Assembly (NCBI RefSeq): GCF_015767435.1
Contig: NZ_JADWOV010000323.1
Span: 100,697-164,696, forward strand
DNA length: 64,000 bases
From: Polaribacter sp. BAL334
GTDB lineage: Bacteria > Bacteroidota > Bacteroidia > Flavobacteriales > Flavobacteriaceae
Reading direction: 5' to 3'
Below, piece after piece: positions 54,100-63,904 of this stretch. The notes beneath the pieces were generated by a model. That model was not told the origin of the DNA. It did not search any database and was given only the letters and a program-made list of their open reading frames with translations. How positions within the stretch are numbered: position 1 is the stretch's first letter; the number at the start of each line of letters is the position of its first letter. Both the position numbers and the translations under genes were made by a program.

Positions 54100-57000
54100 A
54101 TGAAAAGACTTTACTTCCTATTTATCGGTTTTTTTCTGACAGGAATTACCTTCTCGCAAAAGGCAAATAGCGTTTTGGCGGAAGGTGCTTGGTATAAATT
54201 TGCAGTAGATACTTCAGGGGTTTTTAAAATAGACCGTAATTTTTTACAACAATTGGGTATTCCGTTGAATGGCATCAATCCGAAAAAAATTCATATTTAT
54301 GGCAATGGAGGTCAACAGTTGCCTGTGCTCAATAGTGATTTTAGATATGATGACTTGCAAGAAAATGCCATTTTTATTGCAGGGGAAAGTGACAATTCTT
54401 TTGATGCTAATGATTATATTTTATTCTATGCCAAAGGGCCACATGATTGGGAAGTAAACTCTACAACCGCAACTGCAAGTCACAGGCACAATCCGTATTC
54501 AGATTTTGCATATTATTTTATCACTATTAATGAGGTTGATGGGAAAAGAATAGCACAAAAAACTCCAATTTCTGGAGCTGCTTCTGCTCAAATAACAGTT
54601 TTTGATGAGTTTACTTATATTGAAAAAGACGAACGCAATTTGTTTGCAGCTGGAATGCAGTGGTTTTACCAGTCCGATTTTAATGTAGAAAACACCCAAA
54701 CATTCACTATTCCTTTTCCAAATGCAGCGCCCAATGAACCTATAACCGTAAAAGTAAGAGCAGTCTCAAATTCGGTAGTTTCATCAACTATGGATGTAAA
54801 AATGAACAATCAGGATGTGTTTACTATCAATTTTCCGGCGGTAAATTCACAATCGTTAACCAAAGCCATTGCCATTGAACGTGCTCAATCTGTTCCAAAT
54901 GCATCACAAAATTTAGCAATTTCAATCACCTATAATAATAATGGAAATCCATCAGCCAATGCTTTTTTGGATTACATTGAAATCATCGGAAAAAAACAAT
55001 TGACTTTTGGCAATTTTCAATTCGGTTTTAGAAGTTTTCAACAAGCAACTGCCTCAGGAATTGTTCAATATCAAATATCAAATGGAAATACAGCTTTTCA
55101 AGTTTGGGATGTTTCGAATTCCATAGCTCCTGAACAAATAGCCAATGAAGCTACTGGAAATGAGTTTGTTTTTAAGGATGTTGCTGGCGTACTAAAAGAG
55201 TATGTAGTATTGAATGAACGCGATTTTTACACGCCAACAAGATTGCAAACTTCCAGAGTTATCAACCAAAATTTGCATAGTTTGCGTGATATCAATTACT
55301 TGGTAATCACCAATGCTGCTTTGGCAGGACAAGCACAACGTTTGGCTGATTATCATCAAGAAAATTCGAATTTAACTACCAAAGTAGTGATTTTGGATGA
55401 AATCTATAACGAGTTTTCATCAGGTTCTAAAGACATTACAGGAATTCGAGATTTCATCAAAAACGTGTATGATACCAATTCAACACCCAATAAAAAATTG
55501 CAGTATGTTTGTTTTTTTGGAGATGCTTCATACGATTACAAAGACCGAATACCAACGAATAACAATATTGTTCCTGTAAAATTGGCTTTTGATAGTTTCA
55601 ATTTGGCTTCTTCTTGGGTTACCGATGATTTTTATGTCATGTTGGATGCCAACGAAGGAACAATGTCATCTTCGCATACGATTGATGTGGCTTCTAGTAG
55701 AATTCCAGTGTCTACGCTAGATGAAGCTACTATAGTTGTTGATAAAATTTTGTCATATTACAGCAAAAATGCCTTAGGCGATTGGCGCAATACCATCACT
55801 TTATTGGCAGATGATATTGATGCTACTGGAGAAGAAGTGTTGCAGCAAGGAGTTGAAAAAATTGCCGATGAAATCAAAATCAACAAACCTGTTTTCAATG
55901 TCAATAAAATTTATCTAGACGCTTTTGTACAGCAAAATGCCTCAGGAGGAGAACGTTATCCCGAAGTAAACAAAGCCATTACCAATGCCATGGAAAAAGG
56001 AACCTTGGTTTTTGACTATTTTGGACATGGAGGAGAAGATGGTTTTGCCTCTGAACGAATTTTGGATGTGCCACAAATTCAGTCTTTTAACAATCCCAAT
56101 ACCTTGCCTTTATTCATCACAGTTACCTGCGATTTTTCACGTTTTGACAATCCAAATAGAATCACTGCAGGCGAATTGCTCTTTAAAAGTAAAATTGGCG
56201 GAGCTGCAAATATGATTACCACTACAAGAGAAGTTTTTATTTTTGTTGGGCAACAATTCAATGAAATATTGATTCGTATTTTAATGGGATTCAATAATGA
56301 AGATTTGAGTATTTCACAAGCGTTGATGAGGGCTAAAAATCAGTTTTCAAGTACACAAAAATTCTTTATTTATTCCTTTGGTGACCCAGCAAAAAAATTG
56401 GCTGTTCCAAAACCCAATATCCGCATCACAAAAATGAATGATATTGATATCACTCAATCTATGGATACTATCAAAGCCTTGTCTAAAATAAAATTTGAAG
56501 GAATTGTAACAGATAATAACAATGCATTGCTGACAAATTTTAACGGCACTTTATCTACTACAATTTTTGATAAGACATTGGATAAAAACACTTTAGATAA
56601 TGACGGTTTTGGGATTAAGATGCCCTTTGATTCTCAAGATAGCAAATTATTTAGAGGAAAATCAACCGTAGAAAATGGTAGATTTAGTTTTGATTTTATA
56701 GTACCCAAAGATATCAGAATCGCTTTTGGAAAAGGAAAACTGAGTTTTTATGCAGATAATGGAACAGAAGACAAAGGTGGTTTTAACAATGATGTTGTGA
56801 TAGGAGGCATCAATCAAAATGCTCCTGATGATACTGTGGGTCCTGAAATCAAGTTGTTTATGAACGATGAATCTTTTATTGATGGAGGCAATACAAACGC
56901 TTCACCAAACTTGATTGCAGTTCTTTCTGATGCTAGTGGAATCAATACTTCTATTACTGCTGTTGACCATGATATTGTGGCGATTTTAGATGGAGACACC

Positions 57001-57495
57001 TCCAACCCAATCATTTTAAATGATTTTTATCAATCGGAGTTGAACGATTTTAGCAAAGGAAAAGTAACGTATAAACTCCGAGATTTGGAAGTAGGACCTC
57101 ATACATTGCAATTAAAAGCGTGGGACACATACAATAATTCTTCGGAAACTACGTTGAATTTTGTGGTTGTCAGTGATGCTATTTTAAACCTTGAAAATGT
57201 GTTGAATTATCCAAATCCATTTGTAAATTATACCGAGTTTTGGTTCAATCATAACAAACCCAATGAGCCTTTGGAAGTTCAAGTTCAAGTATTTACAGTT
57301 TCGGGAAAATTGATTAAAACCATCAATCAAAACGTGCAAACCACTGGCAATTTATCACGAAGTATAGTGTGGAATGGTTTGGATGATTTTGGAAATAAAA
57401 TCGGAAAAGGTGTGTATATTTACAAATTGAAAGTACGTTCAACCATACATAATTTAGCCTCAGAGAAATACGAAAAATTAGTAATTCTTCAATAA
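54100..57495 (+). CDS. porU: type IX secretion system sortase PorU
   Basis: PorU is the surface cysteine protease that removes C-terminal sorting domains from type IX cargo and attaches some cargo to A-LPS. The 1131-residue protein has a signal peptide (to FSQ, about residue 19), and a C25 (gingipain-like) peptidase domain at about 395-770 with His 643 in DYFGHGGEDG and Cys 677 in TVTCDFSRFDNP. The C-terminal 90 residues (LNYPNPFVNYTEF, GVYIYKLKV) look like a sorting-type beta domain, kept in PorU. porV follows after 37 bases. Confidence 0.96.
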   Translation: MKRLYFLFIGFFLTGITFSQKANSVLAEGAWYKFAVDTSGVFKIDRNFLQQLGIPLNGINPKKIHIYGNGGQQLPVLNSDFRYDDLQENAIFIAGESDNSFDANDYILFYAKGPHDWEVNSTTATASHRHNPYSDFAYYFITINEVDGKRIAQKTPISGAASAQITVFDEFTYIEKDERNLFAAGMQWFYQSDFNVENTQTFTIPFPNAAPNEPITVKVRAVSNSVVSSTMDVKMNNQDVFTINFPAVNSQSLTKAIAIERAQSVPNASQNLAISITYNNNGNPSANAFLDYIEIIGKKQLTFGNFQFGFRSFQQATASGIVQYQISNGNTAFQVWDVSNSIAPEQIANEATGNEFVFKDVAGVLKEYVVLNERDFYTPTRLQTSRVINQNLHSLRDINYLVITNAALAGQAQRLADYHQENSNLTTKVVILDEIYNEFSSGSKDITGIRDFIKNVYDTNSTPNKKLQYVCFFGDASYDYKDRIPTNNNIVPVKLAFDSFNLASSWVTDDFYVMLDANEGTMSSSHTIDVASSRIPVSTLDEATIVVDKILSYYSKNALGDWRNTITLLADDIDATGEEVLQQGVEKIADEIKINKPVFNVNKIYLDAFVQQNASGGERYPEVNKAITNAMEKGTLVFDYFGHGGEDGFASERILDVPQIQSFNNPNTLPLFITVTCDFSRFDNPNRITAGELLFKSKIGGAANMITTTREVFIFVGQQFNEILIRILMGFNNEDLSISQALMRAKNQFSSTQKFFIYSFGDPAKKLAVPKPNIRITKMNDIDITQSMDTIKALSKIKFEGIVTDNNNALLTNFNGTLSTTIFDKTLDKNTLDNDGFGIKMPFDSQDSKLFRGKSTVENGRFSFDFIVPKDIRIAFGKGKLSFYADNGTEDKGGFNNDVVIGGINQNAPDDTVGPEIKLFMNDESFIDGGNTNASPNLIAVLSDASGINTSITAVDHDIVAILDGDTSNPIILNDFYQSELNDFSKGKVTYKLRDLEVGPHTLQLKAWDTYNNSSETTLNFVVVSDAILNLENVLNYPNPFVNYTEFWFNHNKPNEPLEVQVQVFTVSGKLIKTINQNVQTTGNLSRSIVWNGLDDFGNKIGKGVYIYKLKVRSTIHNLASEKYEKLVILQ

Positions 57496-57532
57496 AAATT
57501 AGATATTTGCCCAATTAACAAAAAAAACAAAC

Positions 57533-58645
57533 ATGAAAAAAATAGGAATTTGTATCGCACTTTGTGCTTTGGTAAGTTTAAAAATCAATGCACAAGAAAA
57601 TGCCATCACTACTGCAGCACCCTTTTTATTAATTGTTCCAGATGCTAGAGCAGGAGGAATGGGTGATATGGGAGTAGCTACCACAGCAGATGCCTGGTCA
57701 TTATTTCACAATGCTGCAAAAATGTCATTTAGTGATAGACAAATCAAAACAGGGATTACATATTCACCTTGGTTGCGAAATTTGACCGATGATATTTTTG
57801 TAGGAAGTGCTGCTTATATCAATAGATTTAGCGAAAACGCTGCTTGGGGAGTAGATTTTAAATATTTCTCTTTGGGACAAATTGATTTGACAGACAATCA
57901 AGGAAATCCAAATGGGACTATCAATCCCAATGAATTTGTGGCAACAGGAGCTTATTCATTGAAACTAAGCGAAACATTTTCGATGGGTGTAGGATTGAAA
58001 TACATTCGCTCTAACCTTGCATTTAACGGAACTGCAGGAAACACTTTGCAACCTATCAATTCATTTGCAGTAGATATTTCTGGATATTATCAATCTTTTG
58101 AAGAAAACTATGGAAGTTTCAATGGTCGTTACAGATTTGGTTTCAAAATTGCGAATATTGGACCTAAAGTTTCTTATACACCAGGTGAAGAAGATTTTAT
58201 CCCAACCAATTTAAAATTGGGTGGAGGATTTGACTTTATTTTGGATGATTACAACATCATTTCTGCGAATGTTGAATTCACAAAATTATTGGTTCCAACA
58301 CCACAACCTGATGGTTCTGAAGATGAAACTGGCTGGATTCAAGGAATTTTTGGTTCGTTTGGAGATGCCCCAGGAGGTTTCAAGGAAGAATTGCAAGAAT
58401 TTACCTATGCTGTAGGAGCTGAATATTTATACAACAATGCTTTTGCATTAAGAACAGGATATTTTCACGAAAATCGAAACAAAGGGAATAGACAATATTT
58501 TACCTTAGGCGCTGGTTTTAGAACCAATGCTTTGAATATTGATTTATCCTATTTAATCAATTCTTCGGATGTAAACAACCCTTTAGAAAACTCATTGCGT
58601 TTTTCATTATCATTTGATTTGGGTGAAATCTTTGACAATTACTAA
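57533..58645 (+). CDS. porV: type IX secretion outer-membrane protein PorV (LptO)
   Basis: PorV is a FadL-like outer-membrane barrel that shuttles type IX cargo from the SprA translocon to PorU. The 370-residue protein has a signal peptide (to INAQ, residue 21), the N-terminal FLLIVPDARAGGMGDMGVAT and SLFHNAAKMSF motifs, and alternating barrel strands ending ENSLRFSLSFDLGEIFDNY. It is directly downstream of porU. Confidence 0.96.
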   Translation: MKKIGICIALCALVSLKINAQENAITTAAPFLLIVPDARAGGMGDMGVATTADAWSLFHNAAKMSFSDRQIKTGITYSPWLRNLTDDIFVGSAAYINRFSENAAWGVDFKYFSLGQIDLTDNQGNPNGTINPNEFVATGAYSLKLSETFSMGVGLKYIRSNLAFNGTAGNTLQPINSFAVDISGYYQSFEENYGSFNGRYRFGFKIANIGPKVSYTPGEEDFIPTNLKLGGGFDFILDDYNIISANVEFTKLLVPTPQPDGSEDETGWIQGIFGSFGDAPGGFKEELQEFTYAVGAEYLYNNAFALRTGYFHENRNKGNRQYFTLGAGFRTNALNIDLSYLINSSDVNNPLENSLRFSLSFDLGEIFDNY

Positions 58646-58677
58646 AACTCATTATTTTTTAGTATCTTTAATTCATC

Positions 58678-58704
58678 AAAGCAGTCCAAAAGACTGCTTT
58701 TTTT
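58678..58704 (+). terminator. intrinsic terminator after porV
   Basis: AAAGCAGTC (58678-58686) pairs with GACTGCTTT (58692-58700), with a T run to 58704. It lies between a TATCTTTA box (58663-58670) and the cdd start at 58718. Confidence 0.8.
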
Positions 58705-58717
58705 GACAAAATATTTT

Positions 58718-59200
58718 ATGAAGAAAATTGAAATAGCTACAGCAGCAATACTTTTTAATGACATTTCAGAGTTAGATTTTGAAGATAAAATGTTGATGGA
58801 TAAAGCAATTGAAGCAAGAGCAAATGCCTATGCGCCCTATTCAAAATTCAGTGTAGGAGCAGCATTATTGCTCGAAAATGGTGAAATTGTTGATGGAAAT
58901 AATCAAGAAAGTGCAGCTTATCCTTCAGGAATGTGTGCAGAAAGAGTAGCAATTTGGAAAGCAAGCGCTACTTTTCCAAATATTGGCATTTTGAAATTGG
59001 CAATTGCTGCAAAATCTGCTACAAATTTGGTAGATAAACCTGTAGGGCCTTGTGGAGCTTGCAGACAGACACTTTCAGAATATGAATTCAAGCAAAAAAA
59101 ACCCTTTGAAATTCTGTTTATGGGCGAAGTTGGTGAAGTCATAAAAGTACCTTCTTTGAAATCTCTTTTGCCTTTTTCATTTGACAATTCCTATCTTTAA
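58718..59200 (+). CDS. cdd: cytidine deaminase
   Basis: Zinc hydrolase turning cytidine or deoxycytidine into uridine for pyrimidine salvage. Started at ATG 58718 (MKKIEIATAAILF), it has 160 residues. The substrate motif NAYAPYSKFSVGAAL, the catalytic CAE (GMCAERVAIWKA) and the PCGAC pair of zinc Cys are all present. It is adjacent to the porU-porV unit and is followed without a gap by a truncated hemoglobin gene. Confidence 0.95.
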   Translation: MKKIEIATAAILFNDISELDFEDKMLMDKAIEARANAYAPYSKFSVGAALLLENGEIVDGNNQESAAYPSGMCAERVAIWKASATFPNIGILKLAIAAKSATNLVDKPVGPCGACRQTLSEYEFKQKKPFEILFMGEVGEVIKVPSLKSLLPFSFDNSYL

Positions 59201-59575
59201 ATGACCTCTGATATCACTTCCAAAGAAGATATTCATGGAATTATTAGCAAGTTTTATGAACAACTCTTGGCTGATGTTCAAATGAAGCCTTTTTTTGAGT
59301 CTATTTTAGAAGAAAATCAATTAGAACATCACATTCAAATCATTACCGATTTTTGGAGTGATATTTTATTTGAAACTCATTTATATGCAAATAATGTGAT
59401 GCAAAAACACCTGCATAAAAATGCAGAGATGCCTTTTGAAAAAGTACATTTTGAACGTTGGACATCGTATTTTATAACAACAATTGATGCTAATTTTGAA
59501 GGAATGATTGCTTCTAAAATGAAAGAAAGAGCCCTGTCAATTAGTACAGTTATGCAAGTAAAGATGTTGTATTAA
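59201..59575 (+). CDS. group III truncated hemoglobin
   Basis: A 124-residue heme protein. The F-helix proximal His is at about residue 83 in FEKVHFERW, and FYEQLLADVQMKPFF and DFWSDILF are typical of group III (P-type) truncated hemoglobins. The distal-site Trp of this group is probably that of TDFWSDIL or the ERW motif. Physiological function in the group is not settled. The ATG follows the cdd stop directly. Confidence 0.88.
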   Translation: MTSDITSKEDIHGIISKFYEQLLADVQMKPFFESILEENQLEHHIQIITDFWSDILFETHLYANNVMQKHLHKNAEMPFEKVHFERWTSYFITTIDANFEGMIASKMKERALSISTVMQVKMLY

Positions 59576-59602
59576 TAATTTTTTAAAATGAATTTTCACA
59601 CT

Positions 59603-59635
59603 AAAAAGTACTTTTGGATATCGGGTACTTTTTTT
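59603..59635 (+). terminator. intrinsic terminator after the hemoglobin gene
   Basis: AAAAAGTAC (59603-59611) pairs with GTACTTTTT (59625-59633), with Ts to 59635. Confidence 0.78.
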
Positions 59636-59692
59636 GATGTTATTTCTATTTCTATTTTTTGATGTAATTTTACCTTACAACTTTTTTTAAAA

Positions 59693-60757
59693 ATGATACA
59701 CTCAAAAATATCGGGTATAGGTTCGTTTATTCCGTCGTTTAAGAAGACAAATTCAGACTTTATAAACGAAGCTTTTTTAAATGCAGATGGTTCGGATTTT
59801 GCGTCCGAGAATGCAGAAATCATTGAAAAATTCAAAGCCATCACTGGAATTGAAGAACGAAGGTATGCAAATGATGATTTCAATACGTCAGATTTGGCCT
59901 TTTTTGCTTCCCAAAAAGCCATTGAAGATGCTAATATAAATCCAGAAGAGTTGGATTATATCATTTTTGCACACAATTTTGGAGATGTTCAAAAAGACAG
60001 TGTGCAAAGTGATTTGTTGCCAAGTTTAGCTACTAGAGTAAAATATAAATTGGGTATAGAAAACCCCAATTGTGTGGCTTATGACATTCTTTTTGGTTGT
60101 CCAGGGTGGATTCAAGGAGTAATTCAAGCACAAGCATTTATCAAAGCTGGCATTGCCAAAAAGTGCTTGGTGATTGGCGCAGAAACGTTGTCAAGAGTGG
60201 TTGATAAATTTGATAGAGATTCTATGATTTATAGTGATGGAGCAGGCGCTTGTATTGTTGAAGCTACAGAAGAACAAACCTCAGGAATTTTGGGATTTGC
60301 AGACCAAACATTTGCAAAAGAAGAAGCCTATTATTTATTTTTTGGAGCATCTTACAATAAACAAATTCAGGAAAACACACGATATATTAAAATGTTGGGT
60401 CGTAAAATCTACGAATTTGCCTTGTCTAATGTTCCTTTAGCCATGAAAGCTGCTTTGGAAAAAAGTGAGGTTGCTATTGATGATGTGAAGAAAATATTCA
60501 TACATCAAGCCAATGAAAAGATGGACGAAGCGATTATACAACGTTTTTACAGATTGTATAAAAAAAGAGTCCCTGAAGGCATTATGCCAATGAGCATTCA
60601 TGAATTGGGAAATAGTTCTGTTGCTACTGTTCCTACGTTGTTAGATTTAGTAATTAAAGGGTTGATTCCCAATCAAGAAATTCAAAAAGGGGATATCATT
60701 ATCCTAGCTTCTGTAGGAGCAGGAATGAATATCAACGCGATAGTTTATAGATATTGA
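59693..60757 (+). CDS. 3-oxoacyl-ACP synthase III-like ketosynthase
   Basis: A 354-residue thiolase-fold enzyme of the KAS III (FabH) family. The catalytic triad is visible: Cys 136 in LFGCPGWIQG, His in IFIHQANEKMDEAI near residue 269 and Asn in ELGNSSVATVPTL near residue 303. The C-terminal SVGAGMNINAIVYRY is typical. It differs from housekeeping FabH (which has a CAAF-type motif at Cys), and no other fatty acid genes are adjacent. A specialised starter or head-to-head condensation is possible. Confidence 0.85.
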   Translation: MIHSKISGIGSFIPSFKKTNSDFINEAFLNADGSDFASENAEIIEKFKAITGIEERRYANDDFNTSDLAFFASQKAIEDANINPEELDYIIFAHNFGDVQKDSVQSDLLPSLATRVKYKLGIENPNCVAYDILFGCPGWIQGVIQAQAFIKAGIAKKCLVIGAETLSRVVDKFDRDSMIYSDGAGACIVEATEEQTSGILGFADQTFAKEEAYYLFFGASYNKQIQENTRYIKMLGRKIYEFALSNVPLAMKAALEKSEVAIDDVKKIFIHQANEKMDEAIIQRFYRLYKKRVPEGIMPMSIHELGNSSVATVPTLLDLVIKGLIPNQEIQKGDIIILASVGAGMNINAIVYRY

Positions 60758-61183
60758 TTGGTCTTTCCATTGAGTATTAAAAAAAACACTAATTTCAAGA
60801 ATTACACAAAAGTCAATTCATAAAACAATTGAGGTTTTGCTATACTTCATCAGATTTGTGAAATTTGTGAGATTCGTGCCTGAAAAATATGCTGGACTGT
60901 ACTTTAGTAATACACTAATTTTTTAAAAGACCATTGCGATTCTTGCTTACAGTTCGGTAAACTGGTAAGACGCAATAGTAAACACAAAAAATTCAAAGTT
61001 TTCGAAAAGTTTCACAATGAGCTTGTTTTTTCTTTGAAAATTTTGACTACTTGGTATTTTTTGTAATACAACTTTGTCTGATTGGGATTTGAAAATACTC
61101 TTTCTGTTCTCTTTAACATTATTTTAAGACATCATCTTTTGTGGTTTGTGTACTTTCGACAACAATTCAAATCACACACAATT
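60758..61183. other. gene-free region with an imperfect hairpin
   Basis: 426 bases between the ketosynthase and metalloprotease genes. A stretch around 60856-60883 (TTTGTGAAATTTGTGAGATTCGTGCC, split here in reading) resembles the end of the inverted-repeat element at 50.6 kb. An imperfect hairpin is at 60933-60976. TACTTTCG at 61151-61158 is a one-mismatch -7 box 25 bases before the metalloprotease start. Confidence 0.55.
60933..60976. other. imperfect hairpin, unknown role
   Basis: ATTGCG (60933-60938) pairs with CGCAAT (60971-60976), and CTTACAGTT pairs with AACTGGTAAG inside it with one bulge around the loop CGGTA. No T run follows. It may be an RNA structure or a relic of a mobile palindrome. 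Confidence 0.35.
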
Positions 61184-63679
61184 ATGACAAAAAAAATCCT
61201 ATTGCAACTGCTCACAGTTGCAGTTGTTTTTTCTTTTTCTGCGGAAGCTGTTGCCCAAAGCAAAAAAAAGAAAAAAGACGACAAAGAAGCAGTGGTCACT
61301 CCTGCTCCAAAACCCGAACCAAAAAAAACGGGTCCTCAGCCTTATGGAAAGGTAGTTACTAAAGACATGAAAACAGACAAAGGACTGTTTGATGTGCATT
61401 CAAAAGATGATTCTTACTTATTCGAAATTCCAGATTCACTTTTTGAAAGAGAAATGTTGATGGTTACTCGAATTGCAAAAACGGCGAGTGAAATTGGTTT
61501 TGGTGGAGGAAAAACAAATACCCAAGTGTTGCGTTGGCAACGCAAAGGCGAGCAAGTATTATTGAGAGTGGTTTCTCATGATGTAGTTGCGGATACTATT
61601 TTACCAATCCACGAAGCAGTGGTAAACTCGAATTTTGAGCCTGTTTTATTTGCATTTCCAATCAAAGCTTTCAATAAAGATACTACAGCTGTTGTTATTG
61701 ATGCAACTCCTTTATTGAAAGAAGATGTGAAACCATTGGGTTTTCCTGAATTTTTCAGAACTCGTTACAAAGTATCAAGATTGGACAACGCACGTTCGTA
61801 CATTGAGCGTGTGAGCAGTTATCCACAAAATATTGAATTGAGACACGTAAAAACATACGTTGCTGGAGCACCACCATCCAACCAAAGTGTGGGTTCTATC
61901 TCTTTAGAGATGAGCAATTCTATGATTTTATTGCCAAAAGTACCTATGAAACGTCGTTATTTTGATGAGCGTGTTGGATGGTTTGAGCGTGGTCAATACG
62001 ATTACGGATTGAAAGATCAACGTAGTAAAACAGTAACTTATTTGGACAGATGGCGCTTGGAAGTGAAAGACGAAGACATCGAAAAATTCAAGAGAGGTGA
62101 ATTGGTAGTGCCTAAAAAACAAATTGTTTATTATATTGACAGAGCAACTCCAAAAGAATGGGTTCCTTTTATCAAACAAGGAATTGAAGACTGGAAAGTA
62201 GCTTTTGAAGCGGCAGGTTTCAAAGAAGCCATCATTGCAAAAGACCCTCCAACAAAAGAAGAAGACCCAGATTGGTCTCCAGAAGATGTTCGTTATTCTG
62301 TTGTGAGATATTTGGCTTCTCCAATTCCGAATGCGAATGGTCCACACGTAAGTGACCCACGTTCAGGAGAGATTTTAGAATCGGACATCAACTGGTATCA
62401 TAATGTAATGACCTTATTGCACAATTGGTTTTTTATCCAAACTGCAGCCATCAATGAAGATGCTCGTGGCAATTCATTCAAAACAGATGTAATGGGACGT
62501 TTGATTCGTTTTGTATCCTCTCACGAAGTTGGGCATACCTTAGGATTGCCTCATAACATGGGAAGTTCTGTGGCTTATCCTGTAGATTCTTTGCGTTCAG
62601 CATCGTTTACTGAAAAATTCGGAACAGCACCATCTATCATGGATTATGCGCGTTTCAATTATGTGGCACAACCAGAAGACAAAGGAGTTGCATTGATGCC
62701 AAACATTGGTATTTATGACAAATATGCGATTGAATGGGGATACAGACCTATTTTAGACAAAGATGCCAAAGGCGAAAAAGAGATTTTAGATTCTTGGATT
62801 TTGAAACATGCAGGTGACCCTATGTATCGTTTTGGACATCAGCAAGCATCAGGAGTTGTGGACCCAAGTTCACAAACTGAAGATTTGGGCGATGATGCAA
62901 TGAAAGCGTCTATGTACGGAATCAAAAACTTGAAACGTATTTTGCCTAAATTGGAAGAATGGACATCTGAAAAAGGTGAAACGTATGCTGAGTTGAGCAC
63001 GATGTATGGCGAATTGTTAGGTCAGTTTAATAGATATATGGGTCATGTAACTGCGAATGTGGGTGGTGTGTACGAATACTACAAAACTACAGACCAAGAA
63101 GGAGCTGTTTATACGCATGTTAACAAAGCAAAACAACAAGAAGCCTTGAAATTCTTGATTGATAATTTATTCAAAACACCTACTTGGATGTTGGATAAAA
63201 ATATCTTCGGAAAAATTGAATTTTCAGGATCTGTTGAGCGTGTAAGAGGTTTACAAGCAAGAAATCTAAACAATTTGTTGGATGCAGGAAGAATGGCACG
63301 AATGATTGAAAACGAAACATTGAATGGTGCAAAAGCCTACACTTTAGTAAGCATGATGAACGATTTAAGAGCAGGAGTTTGGACAGAAATGTACAACGCA
63401 GCTAGTATTGATACTTATAGAAGAAACTTGCAAAGAGCCTATTTAGAACGTATGAATTATTTATTGAACGAGGCAAAAGACCAACGTGAAATCAATAGTG
63501 GGTATGCAAAACAAAGTGGTATCACTGTAAATCAATCAGATGTGAAAGCTGTGGTGAGAGGTGAGTTGAAACGCATTCAGCGTGATGCAAAAGTGGCAGC
63601 AACTAGAGGAACTACTTTATCAAAATACCATTTCCAAGATGTGGTAGATCGTATTGATATGATTTTAGATCCAAAATAA
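61184..63679 (+). CDS. secreted zinc-dependent metalloprotease
   Basis: An 831-residue protein started at ATG 61184, which gives a signal peptide (MTKKILLQLLTVAVVFSFSA, cleaved near VAQ); upstream in-frame codons begin only with TTG. A Lys-rich then Pro-rich linker follows. The zinc motif HEVGHTLGLPH is at residues 447-457, the extended HExxHxxGxxH form of metzincins, with a Met-turn candidate in SIMDYARFNY near residue 485. The flanking regions resemble the DUF5117/DUF5118 type of Bacteroidota metalloprotease. No type IX sorting domain is visible at its C terminus. Confidence 0.88.
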   Translation: MTKKILLQLLTVAVVFSFSAEAVAQSKKKKKDDKEAVVTPAPKPEPKKTGPQPYGKVVTKDMKTDKGLFDVHSKDDSYLFEIPDSLFEREMLMVTRIAKTASEIGFGGGKTNTQVLRWQRKGEQVLLRVVSHDVVADTILPIHEAVVNSNFEPVLFAFPIKAFNKDTTAVVIDATPLLKEDVKPLGFPEFFRTRYKVSRLDNARSYIERVSSYPQNIELRHVKTYVAGAPPSNQSVGSISLEMSNSMILLPKVPMKRRYFDERVGWFERGQYDYGLKDQRSKTVTYLDRWRLEVKDEDIEKFKRGELVVPKKQIVYYIDRATPKEWVPFIKQGIEDWKVAFEAAGFKEAIIAKDPPTKEEDPDWSPEDVRYSVVRYLASPIPNANGPHVSDPRSGEILESDINWYHNVMTLLHNWFFIQTAAINEDARGNSFKTDVMGRLIRFVSSHEVGHTLGLPHNMGSSVAYPVDSLRSASFTEKFGTAPSIMDYARFNYVAQPEDKGVALMPNIGIYDKYAIEWGYRPILDKDAKGEKEILDSWILKHAGDPMYRFGHQQASGVVDPSSQTEDLGDDAMKASMYGIKNLKRILPKLEEWTSEKGETYAELSTMYGELLGQFNRYMGHVTANVGGVYEYYKTTDQEGAVYTHVNKAKQQEALKFLIDNLFKTPTWMLDKNIFGKIEFSGSVERVRGLQARNLNNLLDAGRMARMIENETLNGAKAYTLVSMMNDLRAGVWTEMYNAASIDTYRRNLQRAYLERMNYLLNEAKDQREINSGYAKQSGITVNQSDVKAVVRGELKRIQRDAKVAATRGTTLSKYHFQDVVDRIDMILDPK

Positions 63680-63719
63680 GGATTAGCTGTTTGTAGTTAG
63701 TTTTTAGTAATTGAAATTC

Positions 63720-63759
63720 AAAAACCCTGAACAATTTTGTTTTCGTTCAGGGTTTTTTT
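63720..63759 (+). terminator. intrinsic terminator after the metalloprotease
   Basis: A 13-bp perfect stem pairs 63720-63732 with 63745-63757 around a 12-base loop, with seven Ts. Confidence 0.85.
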
Positions 63760-63904
63760 ATTGTCAAAATATAATGTTAATTGAGTAATAATATATTAAA
63801 AAAAACAACTGAACTTGAAAATTTAAAAATAAATTTAATTTTTAAGTTGTACAATATTTAAATGTAAGCTTCCCTTAAATTCGATCCATTCAAAAATAGA
63901 ATTT

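Noticed and set aside
61928..62347. 139-residue reverse open frame
   Set aside because: Antisense shadow of the metalloprotease domain.
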